Below, one piece after another: positions 23,435-34,765 of a DNA stretch of 64,000 nt. Below the pieces are notes generated by a model. The model saw only the letters and a list, made by a program, of their open reading frames with translations, was not told the origin of the DNA and ran no database searches. Source of the DNA: Nageia nagi (lineage: Eukaryota > Pinophyta); NCBI GenBank assembly GCA_050084985.1, contig JBITNC010000002.1, positions 32,674,001 through 32,738,000 on the forward strand, read 5' to 3'. Numbering within the stretch: the first letter of the stretch is position 1; every line of letters starts with the position of its first letter. A program made the translations under genes and the position numbers.

Positions 23435-24006
23435 TTTTAAATGCCTTATCCATGAGAGAATGCAAGAATATGGAAAAAAAAAAATTATTTAAAAAACCTA
23501 TAGAAATCTTCATAGAAATGCATGCAAAGGGATCAAATTAATCTCCAAAAGTTCCCTACTATGATGACCTATGGGTTTGAAAAGTTTTTAGCATAAAACA
23601 AGTCATCAAATAGTTGCAAAATGCATTCAAAATTTATGATTTTCAAGGTGATGTTTTCTACAAAAATAGTTTCAAAATAACTTGAAACATACAAATCAAG
23701 ACCTAGAAAAATTAGAAAAACTTCCTAATTATATGTATGTATGGTTTGGAAAAAATTTGCTAATGCTAGATCTCACCAAATTAAAGAAAATGACCTTCAA
23801 AAACTAGGGTTTTTTTGAGTTTTAAGAAAATAATTTTATTTGAAACAATAAAAGTTTCTAACTTGGGAAAAGCTAATTTAACCAAAAAGAAAAAAAAACC
23901 AAGGGTTTATAAAGCAAGACTCCTCAAAAAAAGTGATGCCCTAAAATTAAAAATTCTAGGGTTTGTAAGAATAGTCGAGGTTCACCAAAATGTAGAGGCT
24001 AAATAA
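23435..24006 (-). other. Leader of element C
   Basis: About 570 bp between the 5' LTR and gag start. The open frame at 23815-24006 on the plus strand runs against the element and looks accidental. A Met-type PBS is not seen; TTTGGTGAACCTCGAC about 24 bp into the leader could be a decayed PBS, but this is uncertain. Confidence 0.45.
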
Positions 24007-24630
24007 TGAAAGTAATACAAATGGGGTTGATTAATGCACTAATGCTCTACTTTGTAAATAGTGATGCATATACCAGAAATATTATAATAACATATGACAA
24101 GAATGTAGTATTGTTTACTTAGATTCTATTCATTTTGTTAATTAGAAAATACACAAATGATAAAGCATATATTCATGAACAAGTATGTGATCAATGCCCT
24201 AGAATTGGCATGCCATCGATGCCTTAGGATGAGTAAAATTACAAATGTGAACAAGAATGTAGCAATAAGCAAATTAGTGAATAATAAAATGATGAACATA
24301 CATTTGAACTTAAAAAATAATAGATGTGCAATACAGATAGATAAAGCAAGTTACAATCCTTCAAATGATCTTCAATTGATAATCCTTGTATTAGCTTGAA
24401 ATGATTATTTTCCCATGATTCACTAATTATCTATAAGTCATCAAATGATGCCTTTATATATGATATAGGTTTACATGAATTTGATATTTGGACCCCTTGT
24501 ACATTCCACAAGGGTCAAATACATGGCCTACACCTCTTTTATATATTTTTAATCCCTTTTTAAATAATACATTATTAAAGGATTGAAATGATTTATTAAA
24601 TACATAAAAGTTCATTTTGAGGTGTCCACA
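24007..24630 (-). repeat. 5' LTR of element C (624 bp)
   Basis: Starts TGTGGACACCTCAAAATG on the minus strand at 24630 and aligns end to end with 19114-19739. TATA box TATAAAAG at 24536-24543. Confidence 0.9.
24536..24543 (-). promoter_or_regulatory. TATA box in 5' LTR of C
   Basis: TATAAAAG in the context ATATAAAAGAGGTGTAGG, matching the partner LTR. Confidence 0.55.
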
Positions 24631-25260
24631 CTTGGACAAGACTCACATGCACTATTGTAATATTGAACTTGTCAATGCTTAAAAAATTGTATAAATCTTA
24701 GTAATGTTATGTTAAAACCAATAGTGCCCATGCAAACTATGTTCCCCTTGCACACATCTCCTATACCACCCATACCAATTCAAGTGGGAATGAATAACTG
24801 CTCTTATCAAGATATAGGTATGTCAAGATAATAGTAGCTATGTGGAGTCTAAGATACCTTCCTGATTGTGCAAACTAAAATACCTATACCAATATCATTA
24901 TCTAGTGCTCCCAGTCATGGTCAACCTTCTTGGTTAACCATAAGATGAGATGCTTTAAGGTGTTGTTATCTAAAACCTCCATTTGATGTACCAATATTCT
25001 TAAAATAGGAATCTCCCATAGCTAGTATACATATAGCAACATGACTATCATTTCACTTAGGGCCAAGTAAAATATGTTATAATCTAGATCCTAGTGTTTT
25101 GCTAGCACTATCAAGAGTGGTAGATCCTATTAGATATGCCTAATAATAGCCAAATCTACTAGCCCACATCTGGAAAGGATTTTATCTACATAATTTGTTA
25201 TTTTCCATATCCTATCCTTCTCTAGTGTTACAATGGACATAGGTCACCTCGAATAAGAAC
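24631..25260 (-). pseudogene. Plant mobile domain (PMD/MAIN-like) remnant, N-terminal half
   Basis: Read leftwards, the frame gives VDKILSRCGLVDLAIIRHI, then DLPLLIVLAKH, then LALSEMIVMLLYVY-LWEIPI. This follows the start of the PMD fold: a helix with RCGLxxLxxIRxIxxDxxLLxALVxRW, then (S/G)EMTxTLxDVxxLxGLPIxG. After it comes SYSFPLELVWV. About nine stops, mostly TAA/TAG. It is interrupted at 24631 by the LTR of element C and seems to continue at 19113-18100, where the later part of the domain is found. Confidence 0.55.
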
Positions 25261-26339
25261 CTTGCATTCTTGCAAGGGGAAAATGAAAGGTAAATAAGCA
25301 TAAACTATAACTCTTAAAATACAACTAAATTTACTTGAAATAAATTAACAAACTAAATGAACTAACATGTAGAGAATAGATTGAAATTATAAAAAATGTG
25401 GCACATAATAAGGGGCATATCATATGATCAAATGGGAGAGTTTGAATGTGTTTAGTAACATGGCCCCTCCATTTGATAAAATTTTAGCCAATCCCTCTGT
25501 AATCAACATACATCATGTGGAAGAAGAAGGAATTTAGAGACCCAAGGCAAGGTAAGTTCCACAATTGGAAGCAAGTCCTATCAAAACTAGGGTCAACAAA
25601 TGAGAACAAGTCAAGTATCATCGATCACTATGGCACAAGGAGGTTGCAAGTTCAAAGGTTGTCAAAAGTAGGACATCAAAGGTGGTAGACCTCTTTTGAT
25701 AATGATGGGGAAATAATAAAGTGAAATAAAAAATCAACATATTCCTTTTTATATAACCATGTTTCAAATTAAATCCCTAGGGTGTTGAGCTGACACTTCA
25801 CTTGAAAATGATATGTTATATATGCATTATGCTTATAAATATTTGGCAATACCATGATATCTTTTTGAAAAAATAACTTTTCTTCTTTCACATCGCTAAC
25901 GACATCCTTTTCTTCAAATTGGTCATCAATTCAATGATTTTTTATCACAAATAGTAAAATCATACCTTTTCCTACTTCATAAGGAGTATCTAATTGATAA
26001 TCATTTGTTTGCATTATTTAATTTTCTTTATATTAAATGGAATTTACTAGTGGCATAGTTCATGTGCTACTTTAATTTTCATTATCTTGTCTTTTATTAG
26101 TTGAACACCTTGAGCATTGGATTATTGGAAATGATGAAATTTTATTATTGAAATTCAATGTGATTAAAACTATATGTCAATTTTTCATCTTTGATACTAG
26201 GCATGGTTTATGAATGTTGTATATATGAAAATTTATGTTTCATTTCCAATTAGATGCACTATTTTTCATAGCAATTAAATCATCCATTCCAACACCATCA
26301 ATTGTGTCCAAAAGGTAAAATTACAAATGCTTTTAAATA
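25261..26339. other. No gene seen
   Basis: Upstream flank of the PMD-like remnant, then AT-rich DNA. From 25790 on the sequence may be an early, badly decayed part of fragment D, but I could not align it with element C. Confidence 0.4.
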
Positions 26340-27431
26340 CTTCTTGTTCTTACATATTATTAAGGATTTAAACTAATGAATCTTTCAATTTTATGTATAG
26401 AACATAGACAAGTAGAATATATGGTCAAATATTGCTAGTTCATGTTTCATATTGAAAATTTTATGTCAAATGGCAATGCTATTTCATTTATGAAACAAGG
26501 CAAAATGATATGGATGATTGTTGATTGAATTTATTTTAAATTTCTATACTTGATATGGAAAAATTCACACCATTAGTGGTGTGCAATTTATATAAATCAT
26601 TTCTAATTGGGCCATATTGAAATATCATTAAATATTTACTCGTTTCTATTAATATTTCATTTATATGCACTATTTTATGAATAAGGATCAAAATTATTGA
26701 AAACATGATCATCAAATTTTAGGCATACCATGCTATCAAAAATTTATACAAATTGAAATACTGCAATGCAAGTCCAATGACTAATTGAATATTTGGTACA
26801 TTTATGAAAATTGAATACTATTTTTCTACTAAAAAGTATTTACAATCCATGGTCATTCCATGAGAAAATTTCCTACTTTTACAGGATATCCCAAGCTTGA
26901 ATCATTAATAATTCTCATCAACTTACTCTTCATAGACTATGAGTTGACTATCACAGTAGTTTATACATCATGGATATTACAATCTTGGGGCATTAAAGAG
27001 GACCCCATGTGCTTGCTCATCATATACTATGAGTTATCTATAATAGTAGTCTATATATCCTGGATTATAACACTTTGAGTTGCATTGGCCATAGTAACAC
27101 ACTACATATTATATTAACTTCATCCTTGCTACTTATATTTTTTATTTTTTCATGGATGTGATCTATGTGGGTATATGTTGTTTTAATATACAGGTATTAT
27201 CTAGGTGAGTAGGATTGGCATAGATCACTCACTTCATAGAGGGATTCCAATTTTGGCTTGCATACCCAATGTAACATAAGGTAGGGGAAACCAAGCATAA
27301 AAGGGGGCAAAAAATGTACCATACTCAGCATATAGATCAAAATAGAGAAGTCCACTTTACTATTGAAAATTTTCTTCTCTTCTTTAAACTTGTTTGGATT
27401 ATGCAATTTTAATGCTTTGCATTTCATATCT
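26340..27431 (+). mobile_element. Element D: inverted partial relative of element C (internal part)
   Basis: Aligns by eye with the reverse complement of 20800-21740. Shared strings include aataaggatcaaaattatt, ttgctagtt, gatatggatgatt and ggtattatctaggtg. It lacks the 190-bp tandem repeat. It ends in the family's polypurine tract. The gag and 5' LTR of this copy were not found, so it is truncated on its left. The short open frame at 26860-27078 is noncoding repeat sequence. Confidence 0.7.
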
Positions 27432-27445
27432 AAAGAGGGGAAAAA
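27432..27445 (+). other. Polypurine tract of element D
   Basis: aaagaggggaaaaa directly before TGTAGATGCC, the same arrangement as at the 3' LTR of element C. Confidence 0.75.
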
Positions 27446-27883
27446 TGTAGATGCCTAAAAATGCTTTATTATTTATTTAATAAATCATATTTAGACTCAT
27501 GAAATGATTAAATGGTATTAATACATAAATCAAGATAAATGGGTTATTACAATGCAATACCATATGCTAGGATCAATGTAATATCATATACCATGGTTTA
27601 TATTTTAAATTATCATTAATATTGAAAATATTATTGTTATTGCTATATGTCAGCTTTCACTCCTTTTTATTTCCTTGTAGATTATAAATATAGGAGGTGA
27701 AGGTTGACATCCCTATTAGAGCTCTCTAATAGGTGGTTGTCTCAAACATCAAACTTATGGTGTCTCTTGATGCCACTTAGCTTAAGGATTTTGTTATACT
27801 CTTTTAACTCTATTATCTCTCTCTTTTGTGTATGGAATGAAACATCCATTCCCATGTAGTCAACAATGTTTAATTTCCACACA
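27446..27883 (+). repeat. LTR of element D (probable end at 27883)
   Basis: Begins TGTAGATGCCTAAAAATG like the LTR of C. Similarity holds for about 50 bp, then the sequences differ, so this is another LTR variant. A TATA box (TATAAATA) is at 27683-27690. A possible CA end at 27883 is followed by TGGTATATACC at 27888, which looks like a Met-type PBS. Confidence 0.5.
27683..27690 (+). promoter_or_regulatory. TATA box in LTR of D
   Basis: TATAAATA in the context GATTATAAATATAGG, about 240 bp into the LTR. Confidence 0.5.
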
Positions 27884-28379
27884 ACCAGTGGTATATACCT
27901 TTTAGATCAAGAGATCTAGACTTTAGGGAATGACTCATTGCTTCACTCTTGTAAATACTTGTTACAAGTTCATCTGAAGTTTGATACCAATCCTAGAGAT
28001 TCATTATTGCTCTAATTTGAGGATTGTGTACACATTTCCTATTTGTGCACTTTGTATTAGGTTTATGCATTTCAAGTATATTTTTTGATGTAGAGCATAT
28101 CATTGTATGATCATTGTATACTCATAGAACATTTATATATTTGTGTTTATTCATAATTGCAAAATTTTGGATCTATAGATATAAATAAGATGCAATAATA
28201 TTTACAATATGCATAGGATCCATTAAATGTGCCACTAATAAGTGCTTCTAGTATGGAAGTTTATAAAAGATTGATAATCTTTTCATGCCTACAAAATGTG
28301 TATAAAGTCAATCATTAATTAGTAAAGTAATGAAATTGGAATATTATAAACATATTTTTTTATAATTACTAAACATAAT
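27884..28379. other. No gene seen; possible leader after a PBS-like site
   Basis: Starts with the PBS-like TGGTATATACCTTTTAGATC and continues as AT-rich DNA up to the CACTA remnant. Nothing codes here that I can recognise. Confidence 0.35.
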
Positions 28380-29570
28380 GATATATTTTGATAAAATTCA
28401 CCTTTGGGTAAATTATCTTTATGAATAATAAAATCATCTAGATCTTTATGCCACTTTTCCTCATCCAATATTCCCCAACATATGTATTCACTTTGTTGGT
28501 ACTTTTTCAACCAATCATTAGGAGTTGCATAATTGGGAGTGGGGGTGCAATCAAATTCAACATCAAATTGTGGTGACTTACACCCATGAAATTCATGATC
28601 CATTGGTAAATATTTTCTATTGCCAAGGTATTCCATCTTCTTCATCATACTTGAATACCTTATTGTGAGATTTTCTACACACCATGGGAAAGCATGATAA
28701 CCTTTTGTTTGGAGGCCTATAGATGTTTTTATTTTACAAATCATTATCATTAAGTAAGAGAAAATCAAATATTTACAATGAGGTTGATTTATTATATAAT
28801 GCATATGTAATAAATTTTGTACATAATACACTTACCTAAATAAATAGTAAGTCCTAAAAAGTCATGTATAGTCCAACATAGTATGCCATATAGTGTGAAT
28901 GACCTCTATTGGATAGATCTACTTATATCAATCACACTATGAATTTCATTCCATAATTGTATCAATTCATCAATGAATGGTTCAAGGTAGACATCTATAT
29001 TTTTCACCTAATTTTTTATAGGAACTATAAGATTAAATATCAAACATTCCTTTTTTATAGACATCCATGGAGGTATGTTATAGTTGACTATAACAATATA
29101 CCATAATGAATAACTAGATAATTGTATGAAAAATGGATTAACACCATTAATTGTTAAATCTAGTCTAACACTCCTAGGTTTATGTCAAAATTTATTAGGC
29201 CATGCATCCTCTATATGTCTCATTGCTCAACTATCTATAGGAATATGCAATACATCATTTGCACTTCTATGTGTTGCATGCCAATCCATATGCTATGCAA
29301 GTGAATTACATCAAAACATTTGAATAAACATAAAAGTGATTGGGATATGTCGAACAACCTTGTGAGGAATGGTTTTCCCTTTTGTTCCTTCTTAGTACCT
29401 ATTTTATTTATACTTTGGATATGTACTTAAAGTTGTATATGGTCCTCTATATAATATGCAATCATTAATACAATCATGGTATGAATAAAACTCTACACCT
29501 ACATCCTTCAAAACATCATCTGTCTTTCTACATGAAGTAGGGAGGACACTATCATCTAGAAGAACCCTCT
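28380..29570 (-). pseudogene. CACTA (En/Spm) transposase remnant, TNP2-type
   Basis: Transposase of a CACTA DNA transposon, which would bind and cut the element's ends. Read leftwards: YHDCINDCILYRG near 29490; VVRHIPI and WHATHRSANDVLHIPIDS; AWPNKF then RSVRLDLTINGVNPF near 29160; SYSLWYIVIVNYNIPPWMSI; IDVYLEPFIDELIQLWNE; CWTIHDFLGLTIY; KGYHAFPWCVE; and the strand around KYLPMDHEFHG at 28600. This is the TNP2 order (LGLxxDGxNPF, PPW, DVYLxPLVDEL, GHxACPxC, RRFLPxxHP). The last 170 codons (28831-28319) are one open frame. Some ten stops lie elsewhere. No terminal CACTA repeats were found, and the downstream DUF4218 part is missing. Confidence 0.85.
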
Positions 29571-29625
29571 CTTTTAGTAGCATATAATACCATAAATAAC
29601 AATAAAATTCTTATGTAAAATTATA

Positions 29626-29628
<3 letters not shown>

Positions 29629-29683
<55 letters not shown>
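29629..29683. repeat. (AT)n microsatellite
   Basis: About 27 uninterrupted AT units, in a noncoding gap inside the CACTA remnant where an intron may have been: coding-like sequence resumes on its far side. Confidence 0.95.
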
Positions 29684-29687
<4 letters not shown>

Positions 29688-29699
29688 TGTCATTATAAT

Positions 29700-32141
29700 T
29701 TATATATTAGATGTCAAAAAAATATAGCATAATTAAAATGTTAATGGAAAATAAAAAAAAATACATATCAATGAATATCAATGAAACTTCTATCTCACCA
29801 CCCATGTTTAGCTTTTAAATTCATCAAAAGTAGGGTTATCAATAACATGGTTAAACAATCTCATTTATATTTGGAAGAACTATACAAGTTGTCATTTTCT
29901 AAGACATCATCATCACATGTATGATGAGCATCATCATATGGATAGAATATTAACTAAATCATTCAATGCACTTTGTTCTTGATGATCATTAATATATTCT
30001 ATTTATTCATCATTATTATCATCATCATCACTATCTAGATCAATAATTACACAAACAAGACCTATTAGATTTGGGTTTGTTAGAAAATGTATATAATCCT
30101 CAACACTTAGTACTTCACGTAGTCTCTTCCTTTGTATCTAGTTTGTATTTTTCGATGCATTATTGGTGGATTTTCAAATGATATTATGTAATGGTCATTA
30201 TTATATGGTAATTTCTAATTTTCTTATCAATGAATTAGATATTACAAATCATGAACAAGTATATCATAATACAAAAGGAGATAGTAATATTATTTTCTCA
30301 CAAGTGTAATTTATATCAAAATTTAAGGTGTGATTACAATTAAGTTTATCACAATATGCTTAGTACTAGGTGAACAAATGCATAATATTTTTCAATAACA
30401 AATATTTGCTAAGTAAAAATCACCACTATCCATGATTATATCATTGTTTACAATATCCAACAAGTAACTCTCAATAACTTTAACAATAATAACACTTCCA
30501 ATAGTTTTGTAGATATAGAATAACATGTTTAACAAGTCATAACTTCCTCCTGTAATGTTATTTAATTATTACTAGAACTAGCTCCTTTATTAGCTCAACA
30601 CTTTGGTCTTGGTTTAATTATTACATTTGGATCACCTAACTCCAAATGCTTCTTATGTGGAGGAATAGGTCTTCTAAAATTGTAGTACACTAATACCTCA
30701 TCTTAGGTTTAAGATTTACAACAAGAATAACACATACCAAACTTTTTGTTTTTTTACTAATGAATTCTTATTTGTCATGTAGAAATTCATAATTAATTAT
30801 AAATCCACTACCTTTGGAACTATTTATTTATCCTATAAGATTTCCATGTAGCTTAGGTTGACCATCAATGTAGTTATGATCATTACCTGCAACTATTGAG
30901 GAATTTCTATACATGCCATATGTAAACATACTAAATAAAGAAGCAATCAATATTATCCATTCATGACAAGTATAAGTTGGCCCATCAAATGGTATCAATG
31001 GTGGACTTATAGTACCTTGACAAACTTTCACTAGTGATAATATGTTCAATCCTATACCACCATTTCATAAAATTTCATAAGGTTTGATGATGTATGATTT
31101 ACCATAATAAGTGAATGGTTCATATGCTCTTGTAAAAGGACATTATTTAGGTCATGCAATATATGTTCAATGTTCATATGTAGGGCTATATAATTTTGAT
31201 TCATTAGCTGATAAATCTAAATCACCAACACCCTCAAATGGTAGCTCAACTAGCTCCTAATTTGCACTAGTACATGCAAGGGATCTTTGAAGTTGTTCTT
31301 AATATCTCATTCTTACAATAGGTAGATTAATTGGCTCTTGATTTCATCTAATGAGTCTCTAGGTTGCATTTTTAGTTCAACATTCTCTTTTATATGTTTA
31401 GAACATCTAGTATGTTAAATTGGACCAAAGGAATTTTTACATATTGTAGGATGTATTGCACCCTCTCTCTTTGGTAGGCCATCAACCCCATAATAATGTA
31501 TTTCTACAAGTTCCCTTAGCTACCATTCTCTAGCCTTCTAACTTGAATACCCACATAAAAAATATGCCCTAAAATAGAGAGTGATAGAATCATTCCATCC
31601 TATTATCTCATGATCAAACATTAATTCATATCTTGGGAATGCACATCCTACTATAAAAAACTTTGTGGCTACATCATCTCTTTCCCCTATTGAATTAAGA
31701 TTGTTTAATAAGAATTGTCAATGTTGGGCCTAATTAATAAAAAATTGATGTAAATAAGAAATATTTATAGGATTTATGGTAATATAATATTCTAAAACAT
31801 AATTAAATACTATTTAACTTTAACATATTCATCATCTTCAAATGGTAAAAATGGGCCATCACCAAGAATGGAGTTGTCTTCTTATAACATTATCCATATA
31901 AATAGAAACAATTTAAATATTACATATTATATTTCTAATGAAATTTGTATGCACATTTATGACATGCATATACCTCATCCTTATACATTCTATTATCATC
32001 AAGAATCAATGGTGGTATAATCTCATCCTCATCTAAATCGGTTGACACATCATCCTTCCTAGGGGGATGAAATAGTGACAGGTGCTCCTCATCATCATAT
32101 GGTACATCACTTTTATGACTCAACATAATGATAAAAGACAA
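29700..32141 (-). pseudogene. Further CACTA-element coding remnants, unassigned
   Basis: Minus-strand coding-like scraps to the right of the TNP2 domain. The more open ones are 31049-30828 (GMYRNSSIVAGNDHNYIDGQ, which has a faint look of the DUF4216 part of CACTA proteins) and 32141-31935 (very acidic, then YACHKCAYKF). Between them (31780-31300) a string of stops breaks a frame with RELVEIHYYGVDGLPKREG. Since DUF4216 normally follows TNP2 in gene order, finding it upstream would mean a second element or a rearrangement. I do not assign a function. Confidence 0.35.
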
Positions 32142-32284
32142 TGATGATATTGATGCAATGAAGTCACTTTATTGCTTTATAATTAAATCAATTTAGAAAT
32201 AATAGTTAGTACATTCCATTATTTAAATTTTTTGAGATACTCTTAAAAATATTCAATTAGAAATAAAAATGATGACTTAGAGGC

Positions 32285-33190
32285 TTAAAATTTTAGGGTT
32301 TATGGGTATTAGGGTTTAATTTCTAAGGGTTAATATTTAGGGTTTAGGGTATATGGTATAAGGTATAGGGTAAAGAGTTCATGATTTAGGATTTAAGGTT
32401 TAAGGTATATGATTTATGATTAAAGATTTAGGATTTAGGGTTTAAGGTTAAATAATGGGGTATAATGTTTAATATTTATGGTTTAGGGTATATAATTTTT
32501 AATTTTTGGTTAAATATCTATGATTTAAGGTTTAATGTTCAAGGTTAAAGATTTAAGGTCTAGGGTATATAATTTTTTGTTTATGATTTAGGGTTAAAGA
32601 AGGGGGTATAATGTTTAATATTATTTACGATTAAAGATTTTAAGGTTTAGGGTTTAGAGTATAGGGTTTAGGATTTGATGTTTAATGTTTTAGGTTAAAG
32701 ATTTAGGGTTTAGAGTTTATGATTTAGGATATTTTAGGGTTTAAGGTATAAGATTTATGATTAAAGATTTGGGATTCAATTAAGGTTTATGATTTAATGT
32801 TTAGGTTTAAAGAAGTTAGGTGGTATAATATTTAATATTTAGGGTTAGAGATTTACGATTTAGGGTTCAAGATAGAGGTTTAGGTTTTAGGGTTTAAGGT
32901 ATAGGATTTAGGATTAAAGATTTAAGATTTACGGTTTAAAATTTAAGATTTAGGGTTAAAGAAGGGAGTATAATGTTTAATGTTTAGGGTTAAATATTTA
33001 AAGTTTAAGAATTAGGGTTCAAGATAGAGGTTTAGGGTTAAATATTTAGAGTTTAGGGTTTAAGGTTTAGAGTATAAGGTTTAGGGTTTAATATTTAATG
33101 TTTAGAGTTAAAGATTTAGGGTTTAGGTTTTAAATTTTAGGATTTAGAGTATAAGGTATAAGGACTACTAGGGTTTAATGTTTAGGGTTT
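32285..33190. repeat. Interstitial telomere-like array (degenerate TTTAGGG)
   Basis: About 0.9 kb composed almost only of variants of the plant telomere heptamer on the plus strand: ttagggttt, ttaaggttt, ttaggattt, tataggg. Perfect tandem units are few; insertions of single bases shift the register often. A larger unit is visible: the string tataatgtttaatatt or its variants recurs at 32461, 32607, 32824 and 32969, mostly after ggttaaagaaggg. It is an internal block, not a chromosome end, because elements continue on both sides. Confidence 0.8.
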
Positions 33191-33194
33191 AAGG

Positions 33195-33983
33195 TTAAGA
33201 GTTTACATTGTTATCTTTTTTATAACTTTATAAATGTGCATCAAGCAACCTATATTCCTAATTACTTATAATGCAATGTGATGTAGTTATCCTTTTTTAC
33301 AATTTCATAAATTGACTAAATCTTATTAATATGAGCAATGTGAAGAAACTTTTTAATTTTCCTATAATGTATACTAGTTAGGTGTTAAAATAAGGTAGGC
33401 TAGTAAAAGTATAAGTTGGGTTTACCATATCTTGCTAATGAATCACATAATGGTATATTATAAGTGGTCATTACAACTTTGCCTTCACCATCAACAATCT
33501 AACCCTTTTCTAACCAACATGGGCTCCATGCTCAATATGGTGGATAAAAGGATTCCTAGGGCTAAGTATTGATAAGGTGACTAAATATGTCTCCAAAGGG
33601 TGTAGGGATTATCATCGAGCAAGTAGTTAATGGATTTTAAAGAGTATCAACCCTTAGTGACATAGCCAATGGATCGATTAGTCCATTTATGTCACTCAAA
33701 ATAACTCTCATCTCCCTTATTTATAGTCATTTGATGGAAAGTAATGACTCCTATCCTAAGGAAAAACTACCTTGGTGATGAAATCCAAGTGTATCCAACT
33801 CTATGGCTCAATAATTATGGTTGTGGGAACTCAAGAAAATTAGAATCAATGGTTGGTCATTACCTCCAACTCACTAATGTTCATTTTAAAGGTATCATAC
33901 ATATGCATCTATAAAATTAAATAACTATATTAACATTTTACTAATATTAATATAGCATTAACATATCATTAACATCATATTAA
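33195..33983 (-). mobile_element. Relic J: leader fragment of an A/B-type element
   Basis: Aligns in the same orientation with the leader of element A (2080-2480) and in reverse complement with that of B (50030-50160). Shared strings include ctttttaattttcctataat/ctaat, aaggtaggct/ttgg, ctctatggct and agaatcaatggttggtcat. No gag is attached: the telomere-like array takes its place on the left. On the right it runs into attaacat repeats, where element E has inserted. Confidence 0.65.
33979..33983. repeat. Target site duplication of element E (left)
   Basis: ATTAA, identical to 47804-47808 directly after the 3' LTR. A 5-bp duplication is standard for Ty3/gypsy insertion. Confidence 0.85.
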
Positions 33984-34493
33984 TGTATTCTTTTAGAATC
34001 ACACTGTAGATCAGGGTAATTCTATTATTCTTTTTTCTCTATTCATTATTCTTTAGTGCCTGAAAGTTATGTATATAAGAGTGCCTAAGAGGGATATTGT
34101 TCTCTTAGAGTCTCTAAGAGTTGTAAATTTTTGTATTATTTCATTCTTGTTAATCCCTACCCTTCTCATTTCTTTCCCTTAGAGTGTCAAGAGTTATGTA
34201 TATAAGAGTACCCAAGAGTCATATTATTTTCTTAGTGCTTAGGAATTATGTGAATAAGAATACTCATGAGTTATGTCAATAGGATTTATATTATTCTTTA
34301 ATTTGTTATTCTTTACTTCCCAAGAGTTAAAATAACCTAGGAGTTATGTCATCTTCTTGAGGGTACCCAGGAGAATTGTAAAGGATACCCAAGAGTCATG
34401 TATATAATAGTATCTAGGAGTTATATTTATTACCTTAGAGTCTTTGAGAATTATTGAAATAAGTGCCCAAGAATTGCATGAATGAAGAGCCAA

Positions 34494-34765
34494 AATATTA
34501 ATAGAGCCCACCAATTTTGACATATGATGTCATAATTTTTAATTGAAATCAAAGGGTCCTAGAGCAAGCAATGGTGGATGCAGATTTTTGAAGAATATCA
34601 ATAGAGCTCATCAATTCTAAGAGACGATGTAATAGTTTTTGGTTGAAATTAGTAGGTCACAAAGAAAGCAATGGTAGGTGTAGATTTTTGAAGAATATCA
34701 ATAAATCCTACCAATTTTGAGAGATGATGTCATAGTTTGTAATCAAAATCAATGGGTCCTAGAAG
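34494..34765. repeat. 100-bp tandem repeat in 5' LTR of E
   Basis: Units beginning aatatcaatagagcc-like start at 34494, 34594 and 34694 (exact 100-bp steps; the third is partial). Each contains gatgatgtcatag and ends in gatttttgaag. Confidence 0.85.

Larger units (their letters stand above)
19114..24630 (-). mobile_element. Element C: 5.5-kb gag-only LTR retrotransposon
   Basis: Two direct LTRs (19114-19739 and 24007-24630) flank 4.27 kb of internal DNA read leftwards: leader, degenerate gag, 2.5 kb of noncoding DNA with a 190-bp tandem repeat, and a polypurine tract. No protease, RT, RNase H or integrase can be read. This structure fits non-autonomous gag-bearing LTR elements (TR-GAG/LARD type). 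The flanks (CCTAA left, CTTGG right) do not form a clear target duplication. The element splits a PMD-like coding remnant, which gives independent support for insertion. Confidence 0.8.

Noticed and set aside
19109-24635. 5-bp target duplication of element C
   Set aside because: Flanks CCTAA and CTTGG differ at most positions; the insertion is supported by the split PMD remnant instead.
29629-29683. AT repeat as a replication or scaffold site
   Set aside because: A plain microsatellite; nothing else in the sequence supports a function.
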